DNA of 64,000 bases from positions 1 through 64,000 of the forward strand of contig JBMYND010000012.1 in NCBI GenBank assembly GCA_049597955.1, read 5' to 3'. Source of the stretch: JAYPAN01 sp049597955 (GTDB lineage: Bacteria > Pseudomonadota > Alphaproteobacteria > RS24). How positions within the stretch are numbered: the stretch's first letter is position 1; the number at the start of each line of letters is the position of its first letter. Of this stretch, positions 9,483 to 18,620 are shown piece after piece. The notes beneath the pieces were generated by a model that was given only the letters and a program-made list of their open reading frames with translations, was not told where the DNA came from and did no database searches. A program made the translations under genes and the position numbers.

Positions 9483-10394
9483 TTATTGCTGCGCCGATGA
9501 TTTAATTGGCTTTTGCGGGTCGAGCAAATAACGCAAAACACCGCCAAGCCGAGCCGCCCAAGCGGTTTCGTCATGCGCCGCCCCTTCAAAAAATCGGCTG
9601 GTAAAGTCATCCGTTTTGAAACCGGCCACCACCAACCGCCGGTCAAAAGCGCGTTGCAATGGCGGATAAAGCCGGTCAAGCGTGGCCGAGCCATAGTCAA
9701 AATATAAACGGTGCTGTCCCGGTGCCGGTAAATTGGCAATAAAATAATCCTGCAAGGCTTTGGCGGTCGCCTTGCCGCCAGCGTCCAATTTCTGCCAATT
9801 GCTAACCGGCCCGCCCGGCCAATGGGTTGACATGGCCGCCACGCCGCCAAAAATATCCGGATAGCGTGCCAGCGCGTAAAGCGATATCAGACCGCCCATG
9901 CTTGAGCCGACCATGAAGCGGCCCGCCTTATCTTTGCGCACGGCATAATTGGCCTCAATATAGGGCGTTAATTCCTCAACAACAAAACGCAAATAATGAT
10001 TGGCCCGCAAAGCCGCCGCGCCATAAGGTGCCTCCAGCAATGCCGCTGCGTCTTGCGGAAAATACTCGCCATAGCGCGCTGCATTGGCGCGCGCATCAAT
10101 ACCGACAATGATAAAGCCCGGCAAGTCGCCCGCATCATGCAATTTTTGCGCGGTTTCATCGGCACGCCATTCCTGCCCGTTCCACGTCTTGCGCGCATCA
10201 AACAGCATTTGCCCATCATGCATATAAATGACGCGATAGGGGGCATGGGCGGGGTAATTATCCGGTGTCCAAATGCGGATAGAGCGCGGCGCATCATATT
10301 GCGACGCAAAATCATCAATATGGGTGATTTGGCCTGACACAGCCATTGACGGCATAATCAGCAAAAGCCACAGCCGGAACAATAGGCGCGCCAC
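9483..10394 (-). CDS. Secreted esterase (esterase D / enterochelin esterase-like alpha/beta hydrolase)
   Basis: A 303-residue alpha/beta hydrolase with an N-terminal signal-like segment. The nucleophile is in GSSMGG (about residue 168); VIYMHDGQMLFD is the conserved oxyanion-side strand, and GAAHDETAW near the end carries the probable catalytic histidine. It belongs to the putative-esterase family (PF00756). It starts at a GTG, nine bases after the halogenase-like gene, and is the third gene of the TonB-receptor operon. Members in glycan loci remove acyl groups or have unassigned roles. It is probably periplasmic. Confidence 0.75.
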   Translation of the reverse strand: MARLLFRLWLLLIMPSMAVSGQITHIDDFASQYDAPRSIRIWTPDNYPAHAPYRVIYMHDGQMLFDARKTWNGQEWRADETAQKLHDAGDLPGFIIVGIDARANAARYGEYFPQDAAALLEAPYGAAALRANHYLRFVVEELTPYIEANYAVRKDKAGRFMVGSSMGGLISLYALARYPDIFGGVAAMSTHWPGGPVSNWQKLDAGGKATAKALQDYFIANLPAPGQHRLYFDYGSATLDRLYPPLQRAFDRRLVVAGFKTDDFTSRFFEGAAHDETAWAARLGGVLRYLLDPQKPIKSSAQQ

Positions 10395-10403
10395 AGTGTC
10401 GGC

Positions 10404-11903
10404 CTAAGTGCCTGCACAATTGGCGGCGATAAACGCTTCATGCGTCGCCATGCGGTCAACTTCGCGATTGATAATGGTTTTGATATTGTCAAAAGTCTCG
10501 TCAAGCTGGGTCGTTTCAATGTCATCAGCCATTGGGTGATAGGTTTTTGGAAACAGCCCTTGGCCCATCATGACATGCAGCCAGCTGGCCGGACGAAACA
10601 AGTCATCGGCGCTGCGATAAAACCGCCCCGCCTCGGCGAATAAATCGATTTTATGGCGCAGACTGTCCGGCACTGTCATTTCGCGGCAATAATCCCAAAA
10701 CGGGTCGCCACTGCGTTGGGTGACATGATAATGCAGGATGATAAAATCGCGGATATATTCAAACTCCTCAATCACTTGGCGGTTATATTCCGCCCGCAAG
10801 GCCGGTGAGATGCCGCCTTGCGGGAAATGCTCGATAAGTTTGCCAATATTTGACTGGATAAGATGAATACTGGTCGATTCAAGCGGCTCGAGAAAACCGC
10901 TGGCCAAACCGATTGCAATGCAGTTTTTCTCCCAGAAAGTCTCACGCCGACCGGTCGTGAAGCGGATTTTATTCGGCTCCGCCAAGCTTTCCCCGTCAAG
11001 ATTGCTGAGCAAAACGTCAAGGGCTTCATCATCCGACATAAATTCGGAGCAATAGACATGGCCATTGCCGGTGCGATGCTGCAAGGGAATACGCCATTGC
11101 CAGCCGGCGCTGTGCGCGGTTGAGCGCGTATAGGGCAAAAGCGGCCCGTCAGCGCGCGCGCATGGAATGGCAATCGCCCGGTCGCAGGGCAGCATGGCCG
11201 ACCAGTCCTGATAGCCGACACCGAGTTTTTGGCCCAGCAACAGCGCGCGAAAACCGGTGCAGTCAATAAATAAATCGCCGTGCAGCGCCTCGCCCGATTG
11301 CAGTATTATTTTTTCAATATCGCCGCTCTCGCCATTCAGCACAATATCTTGCACCATGCCTTCATGGCGAATAACGCCGCGCTGTTCGGCATAATTGCGC
11401 AAGAATTTTGCATAGAGACCGGCGTCAAAATGAAAGGCATGGGAGGGGCCGAGCATGGGCGTTTGACCAAGCCGGTCAAGCCGGTCAAATTTGCCCGCAT
11501 AAGCGGCTTTGGCATTGACGCAATAATCCCATATATCGCTTTGATGGCCCGCTTGGTTCATACGCAGCCAGTAATGGTGGAAATTCAGCCCGCCCAGATT
11601 AAGGCCGGTATCGCCGAATGTGTGAATATATTTTTCGCCTTTCTCGCCCCAATTGCAAAATTCAATGCCCAGCTTGATGGTGGCCATCGTCTGTTTCATG
11701 AATTCATTTTCATCAAGACCAAGCACTTGATTGAGCAGGCGGATTTGCGGAATGGTCGCCTCACCAACGCCAATTGTGCCAATCGCATCGGATTCTACCA
11801 GCCTGATATCGAGCTGGTTTTCAAATCGACGCGCCAATGCGGCAGCACATATCCATCCGGCTGTGCCGCCCCCGACAATGACAAGTTTCTCAAGCTTTTG
11901 CAT
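10404..11903 (-). CDS. Tryptophan-halogenase-like FAD-dependent enzyme of a glycan locus
   Basis: About 499 residues of the PrnA/RebH superfamily. The FAD loop GGGTAGW lies at the N-terminus. A lysine at about residue 77 (TIKLGIEF) sits where the halogenase catalytic lysine occurs, the WQWRIP motif typical of flavin-dependent halogenases is complete, and LEPLESTSIH carries the conserved Glu-Ser pair. All diagnostic halogenase residues therefore seem kept. The ATG at 11903 gives a standard N-terminus; a GTG at 11927 is an alternative. Homologues recur beside TonB receptors in sugar loci of Caulobacter-like bacteria, where their substrate is unknown. No flavin reductase is encoded nearby. Confidence 0.8.
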   Translation of the reverse strand: MQKLEKLVIVGGGTAGWICAAALARRFENQLDIRLVESDAIGTIGVGEATIPQIRLLNQVLGLDENEFMKQTMATIKLGIEFCNWGEKGEKYIHTFGDTGLNLGGLNFHHYWLRMNQAGHQSDIWDYCVNAKAAYAGKFDRLDRLGQTPMLGPSHAFHFDAGLYAKFLRNYAEQRGVIRHEGMVQDIVLNGESGDIEKIILQSGEALHGDLFIDCTGFRALLLGQKLGVGYQDWSAMLPCDRAIAIPCARADGPLLPYTRSTAHSAGWQWRIPLQHRTGNGHVYCSEFMSDDEALDVLLSNLDGESLAEPNKIRFTTGRRETFWEKNCIAIGLASGFLEPLESTSIHLIQSNIGKLIEHFPQGGISPALRAEYNRQVIEEFEYIRDFIILHYHVTQRSGDPFWDYCREMTVPDSLRHKIDLFAEAGRFYRSADDLFRPASWLHVMMGQGLFPKTYHPMADDIETTQLDETFDNIKTIINREVDRMATHEAFIAANCAGT

Positions 11904-11938
11904 AAAATTTTCCCGGCTTTGCTTCACACAGACAGTCT

Positions 11939-11965
11939 CCCCCGCCGACCAAAGGCCGACGGGGG
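11939..11965 (-). other. Strong intercistronic RNA hairpin between receptor and halogenase genes
   Basis: In the minus-strand RNA, 12 bases (complement of 11954-11965) pair with 12 others (complement of 11939-11950) using only Watson-Crick pairs and two G-U pairs, with a UUU loop. No U-tract follows, so it is more likely a processing or stability element, or a leaky attenuator that lets the receptor exceed the downstream enzymes, than a full terminator. Confidence 0.6.
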
Positions 11966-12004
11966 AAGGGGGAGAATTCTAGCTTGGAAGAACTGATATG
12001 CAAA

Positions 12005-14767
12005 TCAGAACTTGTAATTCGCTCCAAGCATATAAGTGGTGCCATAGACCGCATGCTCACGCAGCCCGCCATTATCATATTGGGTGAATTCCTCATCCGT
12101 CAGATTATAGGCTTGCAGTGTCAGATTGAGGCCCTGCAATTGACCGGTTTGCAATTCATAACCGATTTGGGCGTCAATAACGGCCTCGCTGCCAATGCGC
12201 TTATTGTTCGGGTCACCATTATAATTGATGATTTCCCCGAGAAACTCCGCGCGGCGGCGATAGCTGATGCGTGAGCTGAGCCCGTTTTTCTCATACCAAA
12301 CAGACGCATTCACAATATTGTCCGACAGGCCGGGGATTTCAATATCCGTGCCAGCCGGTGCAATTGAGCTGTCAAGCTTGGCATAGCTGAAATACAGGCC
12401 AAATCCGTCCAGCCGGTCGCTGACCATGCTGAGTGGCATATTGGCGGCCAATTCGATACCGCTCATGCTGCCACCATCGGAATTACGCGGCTGCGTTGAG
12501 GCAACTTGCGTAATGGTTGGATTGGCGGCGACAATATCGGCACCGAATATCGCTGTCGCGGCTTCCGGCAGATCCAGAATACGCTGCGCGCTGCCAAACA
12601 CCCACCGGTCAATATCCTTGTAGAAATAGGCCGCCACCAGGCTGCCTTCGCCATCGGCGAAATATTTCTCATAGGAAATATCATAGCTCATCGCCTCAAT
12701 CGGCTCGAGTGTGGTGTTGCCGCCATCAGATGTCAGGCAGGTCTGCCCGGTCGCCAGATTGACCGCATTGGCATTATAGACAAAATTGCCATCACCATCG
12801 ACGGAGCAAATCTGCGAATTGGAAGAGACTGACTGGTTGGCCCGCAAGTCTTTCATATACGGACGTGCCAGAGTTTCGGCCACACCAAAGCGCAACAATG
12901 TATCCTCATCCAGTTCCATTGTCGCATTCACGCTTGGCAACAGATTTGTATAGTCATGCGAAATCGTGGTTGTCGGATAAACACCGGAGGCCGTCGCCGC
13001 GGCAATTGAGGCCGCATCGATTGTGATACCGGTTGATGTCTGGTCGGTCATGACATATTGAACGCCCAGATTACCGGTCACCGGCTTACCGGCGATTTCC
13101 GCCGTGAAATTAGCCTTCGCATAGAGGGTTGTGACATCCTCTTCGACATTCCAGCGACGCTGCAATTCACCCAGCCCCAAATTCGGCGCAACGGTATAAA
13201 TACCGCTATTGACCGCCGCAATCGGGTCATAGGCCATAATATTGCCAAAGCCGACAAAGCCATAATCAACCGGGCTTTGGCGAATGCTGGTCGGCACGGC
13301 GATAGGGGCCGCCAAACGCAGGAAATTCTCATCGCTTGAATGGCTTTTCTCGCGAACAGAATTGTTAACGCCGAGTTCAACATCGGTGACAAAGCCGTCA
13401 TCGCCCATTTCATAAAGTGCTGAAAGGCGCAGCGATTCCAACTCATCATCAATCGACATGGTTTTGTCAAAGCCAACTTGGCCCCAACCGCCCGGGTCGC
13501 TCAGATAAATTGTCGATGGGTCGGCAAAATTCGTGTCCGAAGTGAAACGATAAGTCTGGTCACCGCGGCGCTCGAAATTAATATCCGACAACACACGGGC
13601 GCCATTGCCGTCAACCGGGCCGGAATAGGTTTCCAAATCGCGGTCCTTACGGCTGATTTCCGAACTGCCATAGTCAAACTCGACCGATAATTGGTCATTG
13701 ACCTGATAATTCAGATTGAGGCCAATCGCATCCATATCGGCATCGCGCGAACGGGCATCATTACGGATAATGGTAAACACATTTTCAAATGTGCCCTGTG
13801 TCACATAACCGCCTGCCGCGGTGTAGCCATTGGCCAAGCTGGCCCCGGACCAACCGGAAAATGGCATTTGAATACGCCGCAGCACGCCGCCATCTTCGAA
13901 ATCAGTGCTGAAATAATCAAGACTGCCCGAAAGAGCTTCGGAAGGTGCGAATTCGACTGTCGCGGCCATGGCATTGCGGTCAAGCTCGCGGCTTTCCGCA
14001 GCCTGCTTCATGCCAAGCGGAATAATGCTTGAGTCCGAATCGCTTGCCGTGCCGTAATTCCAGTCAATGATATTACGCTCTGATTGCGACGGTGTGGTCT
14101 GGTCGGAAAAAGCAATAACCCAGCCCAGCGTGCCGTTTTCATTTTGGTCAACATAAGTCGCGGTCAGGCGCTGGCCGGTGGCATCCGGCCCATCGCTCAA
14201 TTCACCGAGGCTGTTATCTTCATATTGCATGCCGACGCTCAACGCCCGACGACCATAGGACAGCGGACGAATGGTGCGCAAATCAGCCGTGCCGGCAAGA
14301 CCTTGGCCCATCAGCCCGGCATCAGGTGTTTTATAGACAATGACCTGGCTCATCATTTCAGCCGGATATTGGTCAAACTCGACGCCACGGCTGTCATTTG
14401 CGGTTACTTGCTCGCGCCCGTTCAACAGGGCGGTTGTGTAATCCGGGCCAAGGCCGCGAATGGAAATAACCGAAGACCGGCCGCGGGTTCTTTGCGAAGC
14501 CAGACCGGGCATGCGCGAAATCGCTTCGGCAATTGAGACATCCGGCAATTTGCCAATATCTTCCGCCGAGACGGCTTCAACAATCGAGCTGGCCACGCGC
14601 TTGGCGTCAATTGATGATTTGATGGATTGACGAATACCGGTCACCGTCACTTCGTCAACCGCCTCGTCATTTGATTGCGCTATTGCAGGCGCGCTCATGC
14701 TTGCAATAATGGAAATGGTTGCCACGCTGGTCAAAAGCCCGTTATGGCGTTTCGTTTTCAAACTCAT
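12005..14767 (-). CDS. TonB-dependent receptor (Xanthomonas/Caulobacter type), probable maltodextrin uptake
   Basis: A 920-residue outer-membrane receptor. It has a signal peptide of about 32 residues ending APAIAQ, a TonB-box region (DEVTVTGIR), a plug domain (IGKLPDVSIAEAISRMPG, SIRGLGPDYTTALLNGRE) and a long beta-barrel ending in the aromatic YKF. The plug sequence is that of the TIGR01782 family used for carbohydrate uptake. AAGGGAGA before the ATG at 14767 sets the start. It heads an operon with the halogenase-like and esterase genes and diverges from the secreted amylase, so uptake of amylase products is the likely job. The actual ligand is inferred. Confidence 0.85.
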   Translation of the reverse strand: MSLKTKRHNGLLTSVATISIIASMSAPAIAQSNDEAVDEVTVTGIRQSIKSSIDAKRVASSIVEAVSAEDIGKLPDVSIAEAISRMPGLASQRTRGRSSVISIRGLGPDYTTALLNGREQVTANDSRGVEFDQYPAEMMSQVIVYKTPDAGLMGQGLAGTADLRTIRPLSYGRRALSVGMQYEDNSLGELSDGPDATGQRLTATYVDQNENGTLGWVIAFSDQTTPSQSERNIIDWNYGTASDSDSSIIPLGMKQAAESRELDRNAMAATVEFAPSEALSGSLDYFSTDFEDGGVLRRIQMPFSGWSGASLANGYTAAGGYVTQGTFENVFTIIRNDARSRDADMDAIGLNLNYQVNDQLSVEFDYGSSEISRKDRDLETYSGPVDGNGARVLSDINFERRGDQTYRFTSDTNFADPSTIYLSDPGGWGQVGFDKTMSIDDELESLRLSALYEMGDDGFVTDVELGVNNSVREKSHSSDENFLRLAAPIAVPTSIRQSPVDYGFVGFGNIMAYDPIAAVNSGIYTVAPNLGLGELQRRWNVEEDVTTLYAKANFTAEIAGKPVTGNLGVQYVMTDQTSTGITIDAASIAAATASGVYPTTTISHDYTNLLPSVNATMELDEDTLLRFGVAETLARPYMKDLRANQSVSSNSQICSVDGDGNFVYNANAVNLATGQTCLTSDGGNTTLEPIEAMSYDISYEKYFADGEGSLVAAYFYKDIDRWVFGSAQRILDLPEAATAIFGADIVAANPTITQVASTQPRNSDGGSMSGIELAANMPLSMVSDRLDGFGLYFSYAKLDSSIAPAGTDIEIPGLSDNIVNASVWYEKNGLSSRISYRRRAEFLGEIINYNGDPNNKRIGSEAVIDAQIGYELQTGQLQGLNLTLQAYNLTDEEFTQYDNGGLREHAVYGTTYMLGANYKF

Positions 14768-14853
14768 GGGTTCTCCCTTCTGCTTTGCAGCAAAGCTGTC
14801 GCCCAGCTGCAAATGAACAGTGCCTCCTCGCACAGGGTAAAATAATCACAAAA

Positions 14854-14879
14854 TGCAATTTGTTGCAAGCATTATGCAA
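14854..14879. promoter_or_regulatory. Phased TGCAA repeats upstream of the TonB receptor
   Basis: TGCAA begins at 14854, 14864 and 14875, that is, 10 and 11 bp apart. The first two form the 14-bp palindrome TGCAA-TTTG-TTGCA (14854-14867). The sites lie about 90-110 bp before the receptor start and overlap TTGCAA/TTGCAT segments that could serve as -35 elements. The 351-bp space 14768-15118 is otherwise AT-rich and holds no gene. Confidence 0.55.
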
Positions 14880-15067
14880 ATATTTTACAATTTTTCTGGG
14901 CCGGAAATCACCCGCCATATTTCGTAATTTTTATGAATTAGATTATTTTATATTTATAAACAATTGCTTATACAATTATTGATTTTTCTTCGGCGAAAAC
15001 CCGGCCAGAATAAAAAATGTCTCCGTAAGACAATTTTTCATGAATCCAAACAATTTGTTGTATTTTT

Positions 15068-15094
15068 TGCAAAAGACTGCTAAAGCCTTTTGCA
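15068..15094. promoter_or_regulatory. Inverted repeat TGCAAAAG-n11-CTTTTGCA before the amylase
   Basis: Perfect 8-bp arms at 15068-15075 and 15087-15094 end 24 bases before the amylase start. The outer TGCAA/TTGCA bases match the core of the repeats at 14854 and 23295, so the same regulator may bind here. Confidence 0.45.
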
Positions 15095-15118
15095 TCTAAT
15101 TGCTGACGGAAACACCTC

Positions 15119-16954
15119 ATGCCCGCATGGCTTCGACTGACCGCTTTATTTATTTTGCTCTTGCCCGGCACGGCGACTATATCGACAGGGGCTATGGCAA
15201 TTGACCGGCCGGTTGAAGATGAGATTATTTATTTCATGCTGCCCGACCGCTTTGAAAATGGCGACCGGTCGAATGATACGGGCGGGATAAAGGGCGACCG
15301 GTTAACCCATGGCTATGACCCGACGCATAAGGGCTTTTACCATGGGGGTGATTTGGCCGGGCTGATTGACCGGCTCGATTATATTGAGGGTTTGGGGGCG
15401 ACCGCGATTTGGCTCGGCCCGATATTCAAAAACAAGCCGGTGCAAGGCGATAGCGGCAATGAAAGCGCCGGCTATCACGGCTATTGGACAATCGACTATA
15501 CGCAAATTGACCCGCATCTGGGCAGCAATGAGGATTTCAAGCGCCTGATTGATGCTTTGCACGCGCGCGGCATGAAGCTCTATCTCGATATTATCACCAA
15601 TCACACGGCTGATGTGATTGCCTTTCGCGAATGCCATGACCCGCAATGGACAGGCGAAAAGACTGACCCGTCTTGCCCCTATCGTGCGATTGCCGACTAT
15701 CCCTATCAAACAAAGGGCGGCCCGCGCGGCAAAAAAATCAATAAGGGCTTTTTGTCCACTGATGCCAATGGTCAAACCAAACGCGACTTTTCGCGCATCA
15801 CCAACCCGAATTTCGCCTATACGCCCTATGTGGCGCCAGAAGAACGCGATGTGAAAGTGCCCGCCTGGCTCAATGATGTCAGCCTGTATCACAATCGCGG
15901 CAATACCCATTGGCACGGGGAAAGCGCGGTTATTGGAGATTTTTCCGGTCTTGATGATTTAATGACCGAGCATCCGAAAGTCATTGCCGGCTTTATTGAG
16001 ATTTTCACCGACTGGATTCGGGATTATGGCATTGACGGCTTTCGCATTGACACAACCAAACATGTTGACAGCGCATTTTGGCAAGCCTTTTTGCCGGCAA
16101 TAGAAGACGCAGCCAAAGCCGCCGGCAAGCCGGATTTTTACATGTTTGGCGAAGTCTATGATTTTGACCCCGGTGCGCTGGCCCGTTTCACCCATATTGA
16201 AGGCTTTGACCAATTGCTTGATTTTGCTTTTCAGTCAGTGGCCTTTCAGGTGACATCAGGCCAAAGCGGCACTGATGTGCTTGACAAATTCTTGCGCGCC
16301 GATGCGCTTTACAAGGGCGGTGCTGCCATGGCCCGTCGCCAACCGGTCTTTCTCGGCAATCATGATATGGGGCGATTTTCCGGCCTGCTGGCCCAGCATG
16401 ACCCGGACATGGCCAAGCCGGAATTGCTGCAACGGGTCACTTTGGGCCATGCGCTGATGATGTTTATGCGCGGTGTGCCGGTGATTTATTATGGCGATGA
16501 GCAGGGCTTTGTCAGCGATGGTGGCGACCAGCTGGCGCGCGAAAACATGTTTCCGAGCCAAGTTGCCGTTTACAATGACAATCAATTGCTGGGCACGAAT
16601 AAAACAACCGCCGACAGTAATTTTGACGAGAACCATCCGCTTTATCGTGACATTGCCCGCATGGCAAAATTACGCAAAAGCCATCCGGCTCTGTCGCGCG
16701 GCGATATAAAAATCCGCGCTGCCGCCCATGACGGGTCGGTTTTTGTGTTTTCCCGATTTGACCCAAAGACACGCAATGAGTATGTCATCGCCATGAATTT
16801 TGGCACCAGCTCTGAAACCGTCAATATTGAAATTGAAGCGGCCTCAAAACGCTTTGAAGCCTTGCATGCAAATTGCGCCAAAAAACCGAATCTGCCGGGC
16901 AGTTATTCCCTGTCTTTGCCCGCTCTTTCCTGGACGATTTGCCGAGCCAAATAG
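15119..16954 (+). CDS. Secreted GH13 alpha-amylase
   Basis: A 611-residue GH13 enzyme with an N-terminal signal peptide (hydrophobic LTALFILLLPGTATI). The catalytic triad is visible: nucleophile D311 (GFRIDTTKH), acid/base E345 (GEVYD) and stabiliser D416 (LGNHDMGR). LYLDIITNHTAD is conserved region I. A small beta-sandwich domain ends the protein. It should cleave alpha-1,4-glucans in the periplasm or outside the cell. Ten bases separate it from the alpha-glucosidase gene, so the two form an operon diverging from the receptor. The ribosome-binding site is weak (GACGGA). Confidence 0.88.
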   Translation: MPAWLRLTALFILLLPGTATISTGAMAIDRPVEDEIIYFMLPDRFENGDRSNDTGGIKGDRLTHGYDPTHKGFYHGGDLAGLIDRLDYIEGLGATAIWLGPIFKNKPVQGDSGNESAGYHGYWTIDYTQIDPHLGSNEDFKRLIDALHARGMKLYLDIITNHTADVIAFRECHDPQWTGEKTDPSCPYRAIADYPYQTKGGPRGKKINKGFLSTDANGQTKRDFSRITNPNFAYTPYVAPEERDVKVPAWLNDVSLYHNRGNTHWHGESAVIGDFSGLDDLMTEHPKVIAGFIEIFTDWIRDYGIDGFRIDTTKHVDSAFWQAFLPAIEDAAKAAGKPDFYMFGEVYDFDPGALARFTHIEGFDQLLDFAFQSVAFQVTSGQSGTDVLDKFLRADALYKGGAAMARRQPVFLGNHDMGRFSGLLAQHDPDMAKPELLQRVTLGHALMMFMRGVPVIYYGDEQGFVSDGGDQLARENMFPSQVAVYNDNQLLGTNKTTADSNFDENHPLYRDIARMAKLRKSHPALSRGDIKIRAAAHDGSVFVFSRFDPKTRNEYVIAMNFGTSSETVNIEIEAASKRFEALHANCAKKPNLPGSYSLSLPALSWTICRAK

Positions 16955-16963
16955 AAGATTGTT

Positions 16964-18592
16964 ATGAGTATCGCAGCCGCTTCTTCCGACCCAGCACCGA
17001 CCCATGCCGAAACATGGTGGAAAGGCGCTGCCATTTACCACATTTATTTGCGCAGCTTCAAAGACAGCAATAATGATGGCATTGGCGATTTGAACGGCAT
17101 TCGTGAAAAGCTTGATTATATCAGCCGGTTGAATATGGAGGCGATTTGGATTTCGCCTTTCTTCACCTCGCCCATGGCCGATTTTGGCTATGATATTTCC
17201 GATTTCTGCAATGTTGACCCGACATTCGGCACGCTTGATGATTTTCGTCTTTTGCTCAATGAGGCCCATTCCGCCGGATTAAAAATCATTATTGATCAGG
17301 TTTATTCTCATTCATCTGACCAGCACAAATGGTTTGTCGAAAGCAAGAGCAGCCGCGACAATGAAAAAGCAGATTGGTATGTTTGGGCCGACCCGCGCCC
17401 TGACGGCACGCCGCCGAATAATTGGTTGTCGGTTTTTGGCGGCAGCGCATGGGCATGGTGCACAAGGCGCCAGCAATATTATCTGCATAATTTTCTCGAC
17501 CGCCAACCGGATTTGAACCTGCATAATCGTGATGTGCAAGATGCGCTGCTTGCAGCCAGCCGGTTCTGGTTGGATATGGGTGTTGACGGCTTCCGATTGG
17601 ACGCGCTGAATTTCGCCATGCATGACCAATCTTTGCGCGACAATCCGGCGCGCACGCAATTCAAATGGCCGCCGCGCATCCCGCATGATTTCCAGCAGCA
17701 TATTCATAATATGTCGCAACCGGAAACGCTGGAATTTGTCAAACGTGTGCGCGCCATGACCGATGAATATCCGGCCCGCTTCACAGTCGCCGAAATAGGC
17801 GGGCCTGAAGCCGACCGCGAAATGCATGACTATATTGCCGGCAACCAGCATTTGAACACGGCTTACAGTTTTGATTTTCTTTATGCGGAAAAGCTGACTG
17901 CCGATTTGGTGGCAAAAACGCTTGCGCCTTGGACAAGCGGCGGCACCGGCAATTGGCCGTCATGGGCATTTTCCAATCATGACGCGCCGCGCGCCCTGTC
18001 GCGCTGGAAAGGCAATTGCCCGGACCGCCAATATGCACAGCTATTGGCGCTGCTTTTGGCCAGCCTGCGGGGCAATATTTTTGTCTATCAAGGCGAAGAA
18101 ATTGCCATGTTGCAAAGCGTTCTGCCCTTATCGGCCCTGAAAGACCCGGAAGCCATTGCCAGCTATCCCAATACTTTGGGGCGCGATGGCGCCAGAACGC
18201 CCATGCTGTGGGTTGGCGGCCATGAAAATAGAGGCTTTTCGCAAGCCGAGGGCTGGTTGCCGGCCGACTGCCAGCAACCGGCTGGCACCAGCGTCAGCGA
18301 ACAAGACACGCAGGCCGACAGCGTTTTGAATTTCTACCGCATGGTCATGAATACGCGCCGCAACAGCGCGGTATTGCGGCTTGGTGACATGCATGTTGAG
18401 ACCAATGGTGATTTGCTCACCATTAACCGCGCGCATCAAGGGCAGACGGCGCGCTGCCAGATTAATCTTGGCGATGGAAAAATTGCCAATGTGATGCAAA
18501 CGGACGGCCCTTTGCCCGATATTACAGTCGGTGAGTTTGATGCGCAAAGCGGCAGCCTCGGCCCGTTTAGCGGGATTCTGTGCCTCGGTTGA
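16964..18592 (+). CDS. GH13 alpha-glucosidase (oligo-1,6-glucosidase-like)
   Basis: A 542-residue cytoplasmic GH13 enzyme without signal peptide. Catalytic residues are D213 (GFRLDALNF), E277 (VAEIGG) and D340 (SNHDAPR). The segment RQPDLNLHN is typical of the alpha-glucosidase/oligo-1,6-glucosidase subfamilies common in marine proteobacteria. It should release glucose from imported maltose and malto-oligosaccharides, completing the pathway started by the amylase immediately upstream. The exact linkage preference cannot be decided from motifs alone. Confidence 0.87.
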   Translation: MSIAAASSDPAPTHAETWWKGAAIYHIYLRSFKDSNNDGIGDLNGIREKLDYISRLNMEAIWISPFFTSPMADFGYDISDFCNVDPTFGTLDDFRLLLNEAHSAGLKIIIDQVYSHSSDQHKWFVESKSSRDNEKADWYVWADPRPDGTPPNNWLSVFGGSAWAWCTRRQQYYLHNFLDRQPDLNLHNRDVQDALLAASRFWLDMGVDGFRLDALNFAMHDQSLRDNPARTQFKWPPRIPHDFQQHIHNMSQPETLEFVKRVRAMTDEYPARFTVAEIGGPEADREMHDYIAGNQHLNTAYSFDFLYAEKLTADLVAKTLAPWTSGGTGNWPSWAFSNHDAPRALSRWKGNCPDRQYAQLLALLLASLRGNIFVYQGEEIAMLQSVLPLSALKDPEAIASYPNTLGRDGARTPMLWVGGHENRGFSQAEGWLPADCQQPAGTSVSEQDTQADSVLNFYRMVMNTRRNSAVLRLGDMHVETNGDLLTINRAHQGQTARCQINLGDGKIANVMQTDGPLPDITVGEFDAQSGSLGPFSGILCLG

Positions 18593-18620
18593 ACCGCCAA
18601 CAATCAGCTATAACAGGCAG

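Noticed and set aside
14930..14990. AT-rich stretch before the TonB receptor as a replication origin
   Set aside because: It is AT-rich but has no DnaA boxes or replication genes beside it; it is better explained as a divergent promoter region.
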